The notes beneath the pieces were generated by a model. That model was not told the origin of the DNA, did not search any database, and worked only from the letters and a program-made list of their open reading frames with translations. The position numbers and the translations under genes are program-made. Of a stretch of DNA of 57,016 bases, positions 1-7,413 are shown piece by piece. Source of the DNA: CAYYGL01 sp964471235 (GTDB lineage Bacteria > Calditrichota > Calditrichia > RBG-13-44-9 > J075); contig CAYYGL010000004.1 of NCBI GenBank assembly GCA_964471235.1, positions 1 through 57,016 of the forward strand, written 5' to 3'. How positions within the stretch are numbered: the first letter of the stretch is position 1; each line of letters begins with the position of its first letter.

Positions 1-112
1 GAGGAGGCAGCTTGAACCTCTCCAAACAATTTCAACTAACTATTGGATTATCTCCGTTGTACTGAATATTAAACAGATAGAATCAAAACTTTATAAACTA
101 AGGTGTTGAAAA

Positions 113-574
113 ATGGATATTAAAGAACTTGATATAAGACCAAATATCGAACAAGACAATAAATTGAAGAATAAGTATGTTTTTTTCAATAAACTGATTA
201 CTGAATTAAAAAAAAAGGAAATACCTTCAGAGATAGTTATTTCAGTTAACCGAGATATTGAAGGGATTAATTCTTTTTCCGGTTCGAATAAAGACTTATT
301 GAAACAATTGAGAAAAGCGGAGTCAAGCATATTGAATTTGATTGAGAAAGAACTTAAGCTCGTAACGATAAATCATTATCGTAATAGGTGGATGGCTTTA
401 GGAATTGCATTTGGAGTTCCTTTTGGAGTAGTGTTTGGAGCAAGTTTAGGAAATATGGTATTTATAGGGATCGGAATACCAGTAGGAATGGCTATTGGTA
501 TTGCTGTTGGAACTGCTATGGATAAAAAAGCTAATGAAAATGGAAATCAGCTTAACGTAGAAGTTAAACGCTAA
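113..574 (+). CDS. Hypothetical glycine-zipper membrane protein
   Basis: This 153-residue protein has a charged, probably helical N-terminal half of about 95 residues. It is followed by two glycine-rich hydrophobic stretches (about residues 95-112 and 115-132) with repeated small-x3-small spacing, as in glycine-zipper membrane segments, and then a short charged tail. AAGG lies about 9 bases before the ATG and supports this start. The gene is AT-rich and stands alone, with a long structured spacer downstream. Small proteins of this shape are common in accessory regions of Bacteroidota-like genomes. The function is unknown; membrane insertion is an inference from composition. Confidence 0.7.
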   Translation: MDIKELDIRPNIEQDNKLKNKYVFFNKLITELKKKEIPSEIVISVNRDIEGINSFSGSNKDLLKQLRKAESSILNLIEKELKLVTINHYRNRWMALGIAFGVPFGVVFGASLGNMVFIGIGIPVGMAIGIAVGTAMDKKANENGNQLNVEVKR

Positions 575-643
575 ACAGAAAAAAACCGCATAAAACGTAG
601 TTTATTCCAATCGTTAGGATTTAAGTTTTTGGTTTTTTGCGTA

Positions 644-766
644 TAACATTTTTGGCAGCTGATTGCGGGGCACGGATGCAATTTCCGGGGTTGGTGACTT
701 TACAGGGTGTCTTGGAGATAGCAACTTCAGTGCCTTGAAAACCCGCAACGGCTGAAAAACACGTTA
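644..766. repeat. attC-like imperfect palindrome
   Basis: The left arm (644-669) starts TAAC and ends TTGCGGG. The right arm (742-766) starts CCCGCAA and ends GTTA. Its reverse complement matches the left arm over most of 25 bases with a few gaps, and about 72 bases lie between the arms. Outer AAC and GTT triplets, imperfect pairing, a length near 120 bp and a position just after one single-gene unit and just before the next are what an integron attC site would show. The right outer box GTTATTA departs from the GTTRRRY consensus, so this is attC-like rather than proven. Confidence 0.5.
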
Positions 767-782
767 TTAGTGGAGATTTGTC

Positions 783-1658
783 ATGCTGGAAATATTACCA
801 TGTAGAGATTCGGATGAAATGGCTATCGCCCGAAAGCGGGAATTGGATATTTCGCGCTCTGTCGCGGCTGAGTTGGGCCTCTCGGCAGTCGAGGCAGCGC
901 AAAAGGGCTATTATGTTTGGAAGGCTGGCAAGAAAGTTGATTGGGGTCGGTATGTGCAAGCAGCTTGCGCCGCTAAAGTGAGCATTCCGCCCGATGTCCC
1001 TCTCCCCAAACGAGAATTCATGTCTTTTTCGGCGGCACGCGTTCAAGTCGCTAACGAAACGACCTTAGGTGCGGCGCGGCGACTTGTGGACAGCGGGCGG
1101 AAGGTGATGGCGTTGAATTTTGCCAACGGCATACATCCGGGCGGGGGGTTCCTGCGCGGTGCCAGGGCTCAAGAGGAGGTGCTCTGCCGCTCCAGCGCTT
1201 TATATCTCACGTTGGTCGGCGATCCCATGTACGATGCCCATCGCAAACGACCGGAACCCGACTCGACTGATTGGGCTATCTATTCTCCGGATGTGCCTGT
1301 GTTTCGAACCGACGATGGCGCTGCGCTCGAGGAACCCTGGCTGTTAAGTTTCATTACATGTGCTGCGCCTTATGCTCCCGTCGTCGGCCAGCCGCGGTCG
1401 GGCGAACTGCTTGAGCGGCGCATCCACAGGGTACTGGCTATCGCCCGGGCCTATGGATACCCGGCACTGGTGCTTGGGGCATGGGGCTGTGGCGCTTTTG
1501 GCAATGATCCGCATCGAACGGCTCGTGACTTTCGACAAGTGCTGGAAACGGAATTCGACGGAGCCTTTTCCGATATTGTGTTCGCGATCGCCGATTGGTC
1601 TGCTGAGAGGCGTTTCCTCGGACCTTTCCGCAAGGTGTTCGCTCCGCAGGGAACATGA
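783..1658 (+). CDS. Bacterial-type PARG (TIGR02452 macrodomain) protein
   Basis: This 291-residue protein matches the bacterial-type poly(ADP-ribose) glycohydrolase family (TIGR02452/DUF2263), whose members remove ADP-ribose chains from proteins. The PARG signature GGG-x7-QEE is present (G120-G122, Q130-E132; E131/E132 would be the catalytic glutamates). A macrodomain-type loop (WGCGAFGNDP) appears near residue 240, and the length is normal for the family. TGGAG 7 bases before the ATG supports the start. The gene is visibly GC-rich beside its AT-rich neighbour, stands alone between two palindromic spacers, and has no ADP-ribosyltransferase partner in the window. Acquisition by transfer is likely. 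It may act in NAD-linked stress or phage-related ADP-ribosylation, but that role is inferred. Confidence 0.85.
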   Translation: MLEILPCRDSDEMAIARKRELDISRSVAAELGLSAVEAAQKGYYVWKAGKKVDWGRYVQAACAAKVSIPPDVPLPKREFMSFSAARVQVANETTLGAARRLVDSGRKVMALNFANGIHPGGGFLRGARAQEEVLCRSSALYLTLVGDPMYDAHRKRPEPDSTDWAIYSPDVPVFRTDDGAALEEPWLLSFITCAAPYAPVVGQPRSGELLERRIHRVLAIARAYGYPALVLGAWGCGAFGNDPHRTARDFRQVLETEFDGAFSDIVFAIADWSAERRFLGPFRKVFAPQGT

Positions 1659-1689
1659 AGGAGACTAACGTCTTGTCAGATTCTGACCG

Positions 1690-1755
1690 AACAAGGCGTT
1701 TCATCCGACCGCTATTCCGCTGGCGCTCCTTCCCCGCAGGTGAGTTTCGGTTGTT
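1690..1755. repeat. attC-like site after the PARG gene
   Basis: AACAA at 1690-1694 and TTGTT at 1751-1755 bound a 66-bp imperfect palindrome. Inner pairing TCATCC / GGTGA encloses a GC-rich variable stretch. Size, AAC/GTT ends and location 31 bases after a GC-rich single gene are typical of proteobacterial-style attC sites. The outer box continues as GTTAAAA, one base off GTTRRRY. The assignment rests on visual pairing only. Confidence 0.45.
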
Positions 1756-1759
1756 AAAA

Positions 1760-2075
1760 GGTCCATTCCCCCCTGTCAGCAATAACTATTCAGTATGGTG
1801 CTGATATCAACATCCTCAGCACATCATCCCGGTCATTTATTGCAAATTGTAACGAATCTCCAGCGGCGACACAATAATATAACTTGGGAAAAGTGGTCTC
1901 AGACAGTATATTCATCCCGTCAGTAAAATTCCGTTAATACATTAACCGATAATGTTATACCGTCTATGATAAATAGCGAATACCGCATGCAGTTATTTCT
2001 ACCCGCATAACGTTGCCACAATACAAGCATTTCTATACGGTTGCAACTTGAAACAGCAATGCTTAAATTGAATCC
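1760..2075. other. Non-coding spacer, nothing recognised
   Basis: This AT-rich spacer of about 316 bases lies between the attC-like site and the decayed PIN gene. I see no ORF of useful length, no tRNA fold and no clear terminator. Confidence 0.4.
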
Positions 2076-2510
2076 ATGAAAGTAAAAGTATATCTTGACA
2101 ACTGTGCTTTACAGCGGCCGTTGGACGACAAAAGCCAAATTCGGATTGCTCTTGAAGCTGAAGCCATTTTAGGATTTTTTACGTTTTGTGAACCGGAAAA
2201 GTTGAATTGGTTTCCTCTGACACGTTGGTCTTTGAAGCTCAAAATAATCCTAATTTAACCAGGAAACAATACGCTTTGGAGGTATTCGCTAAAGCAACGG
2301 AATTCATTGGGCTAAATGAGGAAATAGAGAAAAGGGCAAGGGAATTCAACGAAATAGGCATTAAGCCATTCGATGCCTTACATTTGGCCTCAGCGAAGAA
2401 GCGAAAGTAGATTATTTCTGAACTTGTGATGCCTATTTTTAAAGAAAGCAAAGAAATTAAAAAATGTTACAGTCAAAGTGGTTTTCCCCTTGAATGAATG
2501 CAGGAAATGA
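2076..2510 (+). pseudogene. PIN-domain protein, broken by frameshifts
   Basis: The first frame (from 2076) encodes a PIN N-terminus with the metal-binding Asp in VYLDNC and an RPLDD segment. Near 2205 the reading frame must shift to continue as SSDTLVFEAQNNP and on to the conserved FDALHLA. A second shift is needed near 2393 (EEAKVDYF), after which stops intervene. The end VKVVFPL is readable in another frame up to a TGA at 2508-2510. PIN proteins of this type are usually the RNase toxins of VapBC-like modules. With at least two frameshifts and internal stops, no functional nuclease is expected. Sequencing error could explain one break but hardly all. Confidence 0.75.
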
Positions 2511-2513
2511 AAA

Positions 2514-2618
2514 ATGATTGCTCAAACAAGACCTTTAAACGAAATCACAACTGAAGCAATCCATCTTTTGTGTAGAGAAATAGGTTTAGTAAACACCATA
2601 AGATCTATAAATCAGTAA
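2514..2618 (+). pseudogene. Short ORF after PIN remnant, probably truncated partner
   Basis: This 34-codon ORF starts 3 bases after the last PIN-remnant stop and reads MIAQTRPLNEITTEAI at its N-terminus. It looks like the start of a longer small protein of the kind found next to PIN genes, here cut short by TAA at 2616. I infer a truncated partner of the decayed PIN gene. I cannot assign a family with confidence, and it could be a non-coding remnant. Confidence 0.35.
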
Positions 2619-2723
2619 GAAACCACATCTCTGGCAGCATAGCATGGGATGTGTAAACAGAGAACGCCAGCCGGTTTTTCAGGCAGGGTTAAGCAACGAT
2701 GTGTCGAATAAATCGGGTAGTGA

Positions 2724-3914
2724 ATGAAATTAATCGAAGAATTTTTAGAAAAAGAATCATCCGGCGGACTCCTATTAATAGTCGCGACTCTTCTGGCGCT
2801 CGGTTTAAGCAATACCTTCATGTCTCCATTTTATGAGTCTTTCTTGCACATTCCGGTAGAGATACGGATAGGTCCCCTCCATCTTGACAAGTCACTTTAC
2901 CATTGGGTGAATGATGGTTTAATGGCAATTTTCTTTTTTTTAATTGGTCTTGAGGTTAAAAGAGAAATATTGGAAGGGCACCTGTCATCTTTAAGCCAAA
3001 TTGCATTACCGGGAATTGCCGCCATCGGTGGGATGGTTGTTCCGGCAGTGATCTATTTGGCGTTTACCCGGGATAATCCGGTCGCAGCGAATGGTTGGGC
3101 AATCCCAACTGCCACCGATATCGCTTTTGCGTTGGGAATTCTTTCTTTACTGGGTAAGCGAGTTCCGCTATCCCTCAAAATATTTCTAATGGCATTGGCT
3201 ATTATTGACGATTTAGGCGCAATCGTAATTATCGCATTGTTTTATACAACCGAACTCTCCCTGCTGTCCATCTCCGTTGCGTTAGTTTCATTAGCTGTTT
3301 TAATAGCCCTCAATATGTTCGGCGTCATTAAAAAGGCAGCTTTTTTTATTGTTGGTATCGTCTTATGGGTCAGTGTCCTGAAATCCGGGGTCCATGCAAC
3401 TTTAGCCGGAGTCGCATTGGCATTCACAATCCCACTAACCGGTAAGGATGAAAATAAAGAATGGAAATCACCGCTTAAAGAAATCGAACATGATCTTCAT
3501 TCCTGGGTTGCCTTTTTTATACTCCCATTATTTGCGTTCGTTAATGCCGGTGTTAATGTCACAAAAATTTCAATCGGTCAAATGTTTACTTCTGTGCCCC
3601 TGGGAATAATGCTTGGGTTATTTCTTGGGAAACAGCTGGGTGTATTCGGATTCAGCTTCATTGCAATAAAACTGAAACTTGCAAAATTACCGGAGGGGAG
3701 TAACTGGTTGCAGCTTTATGGGGTGTCCGTATTAACAGGTATTGGATTTACAATGAGTTTATTTATCGTTTCATTGGCGTTTGAAGATGATAGTCTTTTT
3801 CAATACACCGATAAACTGGCAATACTCGTCGGTTCATTACTGTCCGGAATCATCGGGTATTTGGTTCTCAAGGCAGGTAAAGCCAGAAAACCCGTTACCG
3901 GCAGGAATAAGTGA
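2724..3914 (+). CDS. nhaA: Na+/H+ antiporter NhaA
   Basis: This 396-residue inner-membrane antiporter exchanges two H+ for one Na+ and protects against alkaline and sodium stress. The family core is intact: the IPTATDIAFALGIL helix with D132, and the ALAIIDDLGAIVIIALFYT helix with the transport pair D162-D163 (equivalent to E. coli D163/D164). FAFVNAGVNV and a lysine-containing late helix follow. About twelve hydrophobic segments and the normal length support a functional protein. No strong ribosome binding site is visible, but the N-terminus (EEFLEKESSGG) is typical of the family. The gene stands alone, and the downstream spacer carries a 157-bp repeat. Confidence 0.95.
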   Translation: MKLIEEFLEKESSGGLLLIVATLLALGLSNTFMSPFYESFLHIPVEIRIGPLHLDKSLYHWVNDGLMAIFFFLIGLEVKREILEGHLSSLSQIALPGIAAIGGMVVPAVIYLAFTRDNPVAANGWAIPTATDIAFALGILSLLGKRVPLSLKIFLMALAIIDDLGAIVIIALFYTTELSLLSISVALVSLAVLIALNMFGVIKKAAFFIVGIVLWVSVLKSGVHATLAGVALAFTIPLTGKDENKEWKSPLKEIEHDLHSWVAFFILPLFAFVNAGVNVTKISIGQMFTSVPLGIMLGLFLGKQLGVFGFSFIAIKLKLAKLPEGSNWLQLYGVSVLTGIGFTMSLFIVSLAFEDDSLFQYTDKLAILVGSLLSGIIGYLVLKAGKARKPVTGRNK

Positions 3915-4112
3915 ACTGTTTGGGTTCCCATGTAACGGGAGCTTGTTATTTTCCCCCCGGGGAGCTGTGATACAGTATCTTCCGGAGTTGGCTCATTCTT
4001 CCGGGAGACAATGCGTGAAGTTGCCAGCTCACAGGGTTGATTCTCTCAATAGTACCGCCCCCCTTGCTCAGGAGATGTTTGCGGGAGCGGAGCCGTATCT
4101 TTGCAGTGGCTT

Positions 4113-4269
4113 ATCCCCCCGGGAGGGCGTTGCGATAACAAAGCACATCTCCCAATGCCGACGGCATCACGTTGTGACGGGATGGATACCCAAACCTGAT
4201 AGCGAGGACGGCGGCGAGTTAGCCAATAAGTGGGGGGTACCATAAACCTAAGTGGGTTTTCCGGGTGTC
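4113..4269. repeat. 157-bp repeat, copy 1
   Basis: This stretch recurs at 5291-5447 with the same length and only about three mismatches by eye. It contains a small perfect hairpin (ATGCCG-A-CGGCAT) nested in a longer stem of CATCTCCC with GGGATG. AAC (4137-4139) and GTT (4218-4220) sit 84 bases apart around it, which would fit an attC-like site, but outer-arm pairing is weak. The spacer 3915-4336 holds nothing else recognisable apart from several short GC-rich palindromes. Confidence 0.8.
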
Positions 4270-4336
4270 TGTGCACCATTCATCGACGTCGGTGAAGCGG
4301 AAGCATTATGTATAAGCAATATTGAGCATAAAAGCT

Positions 4337-4948
4337 ATGAAAAGAATTGAAGATTTAAGAACCTCAACGTATGTAGTTGTGCACACACAACAGTATGAGG
4401 ATTTAAAGCAGCTTTGTCAAGATTTTGTGAACTTATATAGAGAACTGTTTGAAAATTCTCCAATATCTGCCTTTAAGGATGATAAAGGAAATATGTTTAT
4501 GACCCTACCTGATGATATGGAGTTCGAGTATGTTGGAACATTCATAGACCACTTGAGGCATCCAATTGGACGGGATTCTTCCTTCTCTGGAATTGGATAT
4601 GTAACTATACAGAAGGAGAATTTTTATAATCTTCCGAATCAAAGAGTAATGTTTTATTTGGATGATAGTTCTCCGGATGAACTTGTTTACTTTGTCACAC
4701 AGGAAAATGAAACATACGAGTTTGAACTAGGGGCAGCGGATCCTCTTCGCAGGGTTGATTCGAAAAAGAAATATTTGAAAGAAGATATTCATGTAGAGAA
4801 ATTAACGGAAGTTTTTGAGGTAACCCCTAATTTTGCTCCTTTGCCTAAACTACCATTTAAAGACAGGTTGAAATTTAACTTAAAAATGGTAGTGCTACTT
4901 GTAATGGCGATTGCTCTTTTGCTTATTTTACGACGATTTTTTGGATAA
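4337..4948 (+). CDS. Hypothetical C-terminally anchored protein
   Basis: This 203-residue protein has a soluble N-terminal part of about 178 residues and one hydrophobic segment at the extreme C-terminus (about 180-198) followed by a short basic end. It looks tail-anchored with the bulk in the cytoplasm. I recognise no family. An in-frame TTG lies 15 bases upstream (4322), but the ATG at 4337 is preferred because neither has a clear Shine-Dalgarno sequence. The gene is AT-rich, stands alone and is bracketed by the two copies of the 157-bp repeat (4113-4269 and 5291-5447), which suggests it was inserted or moved as a unit. Confidence 0.65.
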   Translation: MKRIEDLRTSTYVVVHTQQYEDLKQLCQDFVNLYRELFENSPISAFKDDKGNMFMTLPDDMEFEYVGTFIDHLRHPIGRDSSFSGIGYVTIQKENFYNLPNQRVMFYLDDSSPDELVYFVTQENETYEFELGAADPLRRVDSKKKYLKEDIHVEKLTEVFEVTPNFAPLPKLPFKDRLKFNLKMVVLLVMAIALLLILRRFFG

Positions 4949-5290
4949 TTTAGCTTCCACTTAAGGAAAGATAGAAATCGTTATGCGCTCCTGCTCCTTC
5001 GGAGGGAGGGTTGGGGTGGGGATGGGTGAGGTTCGTCCCAGATGATTATGGCAATACGCGGAAGAATACCGGTTATAGACTCTTTCGGAGAATCTACTAC
5101 CACGGACAAAAGCCGGAATGACACAAGAGGGCACATAGCTGAATAGTTACTTCCGGCGAAAATATGATAAACCGTGGTCAGCCGTTCAGGTGCCGGAGTG
5201 GGTTCGTCAACACTCAAGGTGATGGTTCAACCTGTCCTGGCGATCCGGTCTGCCACTCATCCGCCGGTGGTTGACCAATACGCCGGGCAC
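4949..5290. other. Non-coding spacer before repeat copy 2
   Basis: This spacer holds a short CTCC-TTC-GGAG hairpin near 4994-5004 followed by a G-rich run, and otherwise no convincing ORF or RNA gene. The short ORFs readable here cross the repeat and have no recognisable domain. Confidence 0.35.
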
Positions 5291-5447
5291 ATCCCCCCGG
5301 GAGGGCGTTGCGATAACAAAGCACGTCTCCCAATGCCGACGGCATCACGTTGTGACGGGATGGATACCCAAACCTGATAGCGAGAACGGCGGCGAGTTAG
5401 CCAATAAGTGGGGGGTACCATAAACCTAAGTGGGCTTTCCGGGTGTC
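5291..5447. repeat. 157-bp repeat, copy 2
   Basis: This is the direct copy of 4113-4269, with no indels and about three mismatches. It ends 46 bases before the start of the membrane M23 peptidase gene, just as copy 1 ends 67 bases before the tail-anchored gene. A degenerate inverted relative, sharing CACAACGTGATGCCG, is visible at about 54796-54840 in the conserved part of the window. Confidence 0.8.
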
Positions 5448-5493
5448 AGTGAAGTTCACGTTCGTCGAATAAGAGATATTTCGAGAGGCATAC

Positions 5494-6435
5494 ATGCGAT
5501 TCAACATAGTGATGCTCGTTTTCGCTCAGGTTGTCATGCCGGTCGTTTTTCTCGCAAACCTTATCCAAAGCCAAACTGAAAGTCAAGTTGAACTGCTTCT
5601 TTCCACACTGGTGAGTGTTTCGTATATCGTGTTTATGTTCATCGTTGGACGATGGGACTGGTTCGGGTACAGCTTGCGGTTCATTTTGTTGATTATCCTT
5701 TGCATTGTCGTTTTCACAATGTGGTACAATGGGATTGAGCAACATGGGTGGAATGGCTTCGGAGAGGGCAATTGGGGAGAGAATGTCATCCGAATGGTTT
5801 TTTTTCTGACATTCGCCGTTCTGATCATCAAAGCAATCCGTGGCGTTCCGAGTCCTGCCAAGGCCATTGAGGTATTGTTTCCTTTGCACGACGGTACGTA
5901 TTACGTTGCGCTTGGTGGCGGTGGCGCGGTAATCAACTACCTCCACAACCACAGTGCCCAATGTTTCGCATTGGATATTGTTAAGCTGAACAAGTTTGGC
6001 ATTCGGGCATCTGGCATCTATCCGAAATCGCTTGCCCGGTATTTTATCTTCAATGATCCGGTCTTGAGCCCCGTCGAGGGGATTGTATTACGGTCCGTTG
6101 ACGGATTGCCTGATTTAACGCCTCCCGAAAGAGACACCGATGCGCGAGCGGGAAATCATGTGGTTATCCAACCCATCGGCACGGAAGTGTACATTTTACT
6201 GGCGCACCTGAAGATGGGTAGTGTTCAAGTGCGGGAAGGTGATCTTGTCCAATTGGGGCAAATTATTGGGCGAGTTGGGAATTCCGGTAATACCACGGAG
6301 CCACACCTCCACATCCATTGTGCAACAATTGTCAATGATGATTTTACAGGCGGTGGGACGGGGATGCCGCTATGGTTCGAGGGACGGTTTCTTAAACGCA
6401 ATAGTATTGTGAGCCTAAGGCCAGATCAAAAGTGA
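5494..6435 (+). CDS. Membrane-embedded M23 (LytM-type) peptidase
   Basis: This 313-residue protein has about four N-terminal hydrophobic segments (residues 1-118), then an M23 zinc endopeptidase domain. Likely ligands are the His/Asp pair in HSAQCFALD and the HLHIH motif near residue 280; the glycine-rich GRVGNSGNT that precedes HLHIH is typical. M23 enzymes cut peptidoglycan cross-links or bacteriocin-type substrates. The first His-to-Asp spacing is longer than the usual H-x3-D, a variant seen in membrane-bound relatives. GAGAGG 5 bases before the ATG supports the start. The gene stands alone in the accessory region. A role in cell-wall remodelling or in lysis of other cells cannot be told apart from sequence. 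Confidence 0.8.
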   Translation: MRFNIVMLVFAQVVMPVVFLANLIQSQTESQVELLLSTLVSVSYIVFMFIVGRWDWFGYSLRFILLIILCIVVFTMWYNGIEQHGWNGFGEGNWGENVIRMVFFLTFAVLIIKAIRGVPSPAKAIEVLFPLHDGTYYVALGGGGAVINYLHNHSAQCFALDIVKLNKFGIRASGIYPKSLARYFIFNDPVLSPVEGIVLRSVDGLPDLTPPERDTDARAGNHVVIQPIGTEVYILLAHLKMGSVQVREGDLVQLGQIIGRVGNSGNTTEPHLHIHCATIVNDDFTGGGTGMPLWFEGRFLKRNSIVSLRPDQK

Positions 6436-6450
6436 CCTTAAATTATCAAC

Positions 6451-6490
6451 GAACAAATTGCTCAATCGAAACGGCGGTTGAGCGCAGAAT
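6451..6490. repeat. attC-like small palindrome
   Basis: GAACAAA is followed by GCTCAA (6460-6465), which pairs perfectly with TTGAGC (6478-6483) across a 12-base loop. AAC plus an inner L-box-like pair after a single gene is the arrangement of a short attC site, but a matching GTT box is not next to the right arm; the next GTT is in ACGTTATGTGC near 6534. It may be a decayed site. Confidence 0.3.
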
Positions 6491-6556
6491 GTGAAAACCA
6501 AGTCACTGGCTACCGCCCGGATAGCAGGGACGTTATGTGCTAAAGGAACAGTGAGC

Positions 6557-7141
6557 ATGTTGCATAAAAAGATATTCCTATTTTTTCTTACCTCCATGTT
6601 TTTGTTTGCCCATCAGGCTTATTGTCAAAAGAAGGGAGATTTAACTCTAAGTTTTAGTTTTGGGCTTTTAACAAAAGGTGGGATTACTTTGAAGTATTTT
6701 TTTGCAGATAGAGTGGGGCTGGAATTGTGTGCTGGCGCCATGCCACACATTTATAACTATGGTTTATATTTAAATTTCTATCCCCAAATAAAAGAAGAAA
6801 GAATTTATTATTTAGTAGGGGTCGGCAGATTTGGAGGTTTTTCACCTCTACCTTTTGATTCCGGGGATATTTTCAAAACACATCCCGATACTCTCTTTCT
6901 AAGAGGAGCCGATCTAACCGGCATCACTTTGGGTATGGGCTTTGAGAAACTTAAAGAAAAAAGAGATGAAAATGGCAAGTTGTTCTACAATAATTATTAC
7001 GGTGCAGTCGGTCCTACCTATTTTTTTAGAAAAAAAACAAGATACATCAACAAGGAGAATGAGATAATATTTCGAGAGCCTGACAAAAAAAGGGGATGGT
7101 CCATGTTTTTTGAAGTTGGGTATGGGGCATTTTTTAAGTGA
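6557..7141 (+). CDS. Small secreted or outer-membrane beta-barrel protein
   Basis: This 194-residue protein has a clear signal peptide (MLHKKIFLFFLTSMFLF, cleavage near AYCQ) and then alternating aromatic/hydrophobic strands. A final aromatic residue close to the C-terminus fits a small outer-membrane barrel. The upstream in-frame start at 6491 would put 22 non-signal residues before the signal peptide, so the ATG at 6557 is chosen. The gene is AT-rich and stands alone. No family is recognised beyond the barrel shape. Confidence 0.6.
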   Translation: MLHKKIFLFFLTSMFLFAHQAYCQKKGDLTLSFSFGLLTKGGITLKYFFADRVGLELCAGAMPHIYNYGLYLNFYPQIKEERIYYLVGVGRFGGFSPLPFDSGDIFKTHPDTLFLRGADLTGITLGMGFEKLKEKRDENGKLFYNNYYGAVGPTYFFRKKTRYINKENEIIFREPDKKRGWSMFFEVGYGAFFK

Positions 7142-7180
7142 CGGCAATATTAAACAATTAATTCGCACATCACCAGTTTG

Positions 7181-7309
7181 TACGGGGAGGAAGGCTGGCG
7201 GGTCATAAAGTCGTGTCACCTGCCGGATGAAACGGTGCAAACCATCCGCGATGCAGTTGCACATATACTCAGCAAAGGAGATGAATACAATGGATACAAG
7301 CGATACTAA
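7181..7309 (+). pseudogene. Possible 3-prime remnant of a lost gene
   Basis: An open frame without a start codon encodes about 42 residues ending in GDEYNGYKRY before TAA at 7307. It contains a protein-like helix (DETVQTIRDAVAHIL). A stop lies upstream in the same frame near 7150. It reads like the C-terminal end of a deleted gene, and I cannot name the family. The rest of 7142-7413 shows nothing recognisable. Confidence 0.3.
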
Positions 7310-7413
7310 ATTCGTAGGATAAGATCGGATTTCTGGGTATATTCATTTTATGATTATCAGCGTTTCACGAAATTAATCAATGACAACCAATCATCAAGCA
7401 TAAAAGGATAACC

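Noticed and set aside
1344..1782. Minus-strand and alternative plus-strand frames in the PARG gene.
   Set aside because: High GC content keeps several frames open; only 783-1658 shows the PARG signature.
2619..2723. CACATC...GATGTG inverted repeat before nhaA as a further attC site.
   Set aside because: Arms are only six bases and the AAC/GTT boxes are missing.
3781..4279. ORFs overlapping the nhaA 3-prime end and the first 157-bp repeat (both strands).
   Set aside because: They cross the nhaA end in another frame or consist of repeat sequence; no signal, domain or ribosome binding site.
5446..5961. Minus-strand ORF of 171 codons opposite the M23 gene.
   Set aside because: It is antisense to a gene with clear M23 motifs; composition is rich in His/Asn/Lys without domain features.
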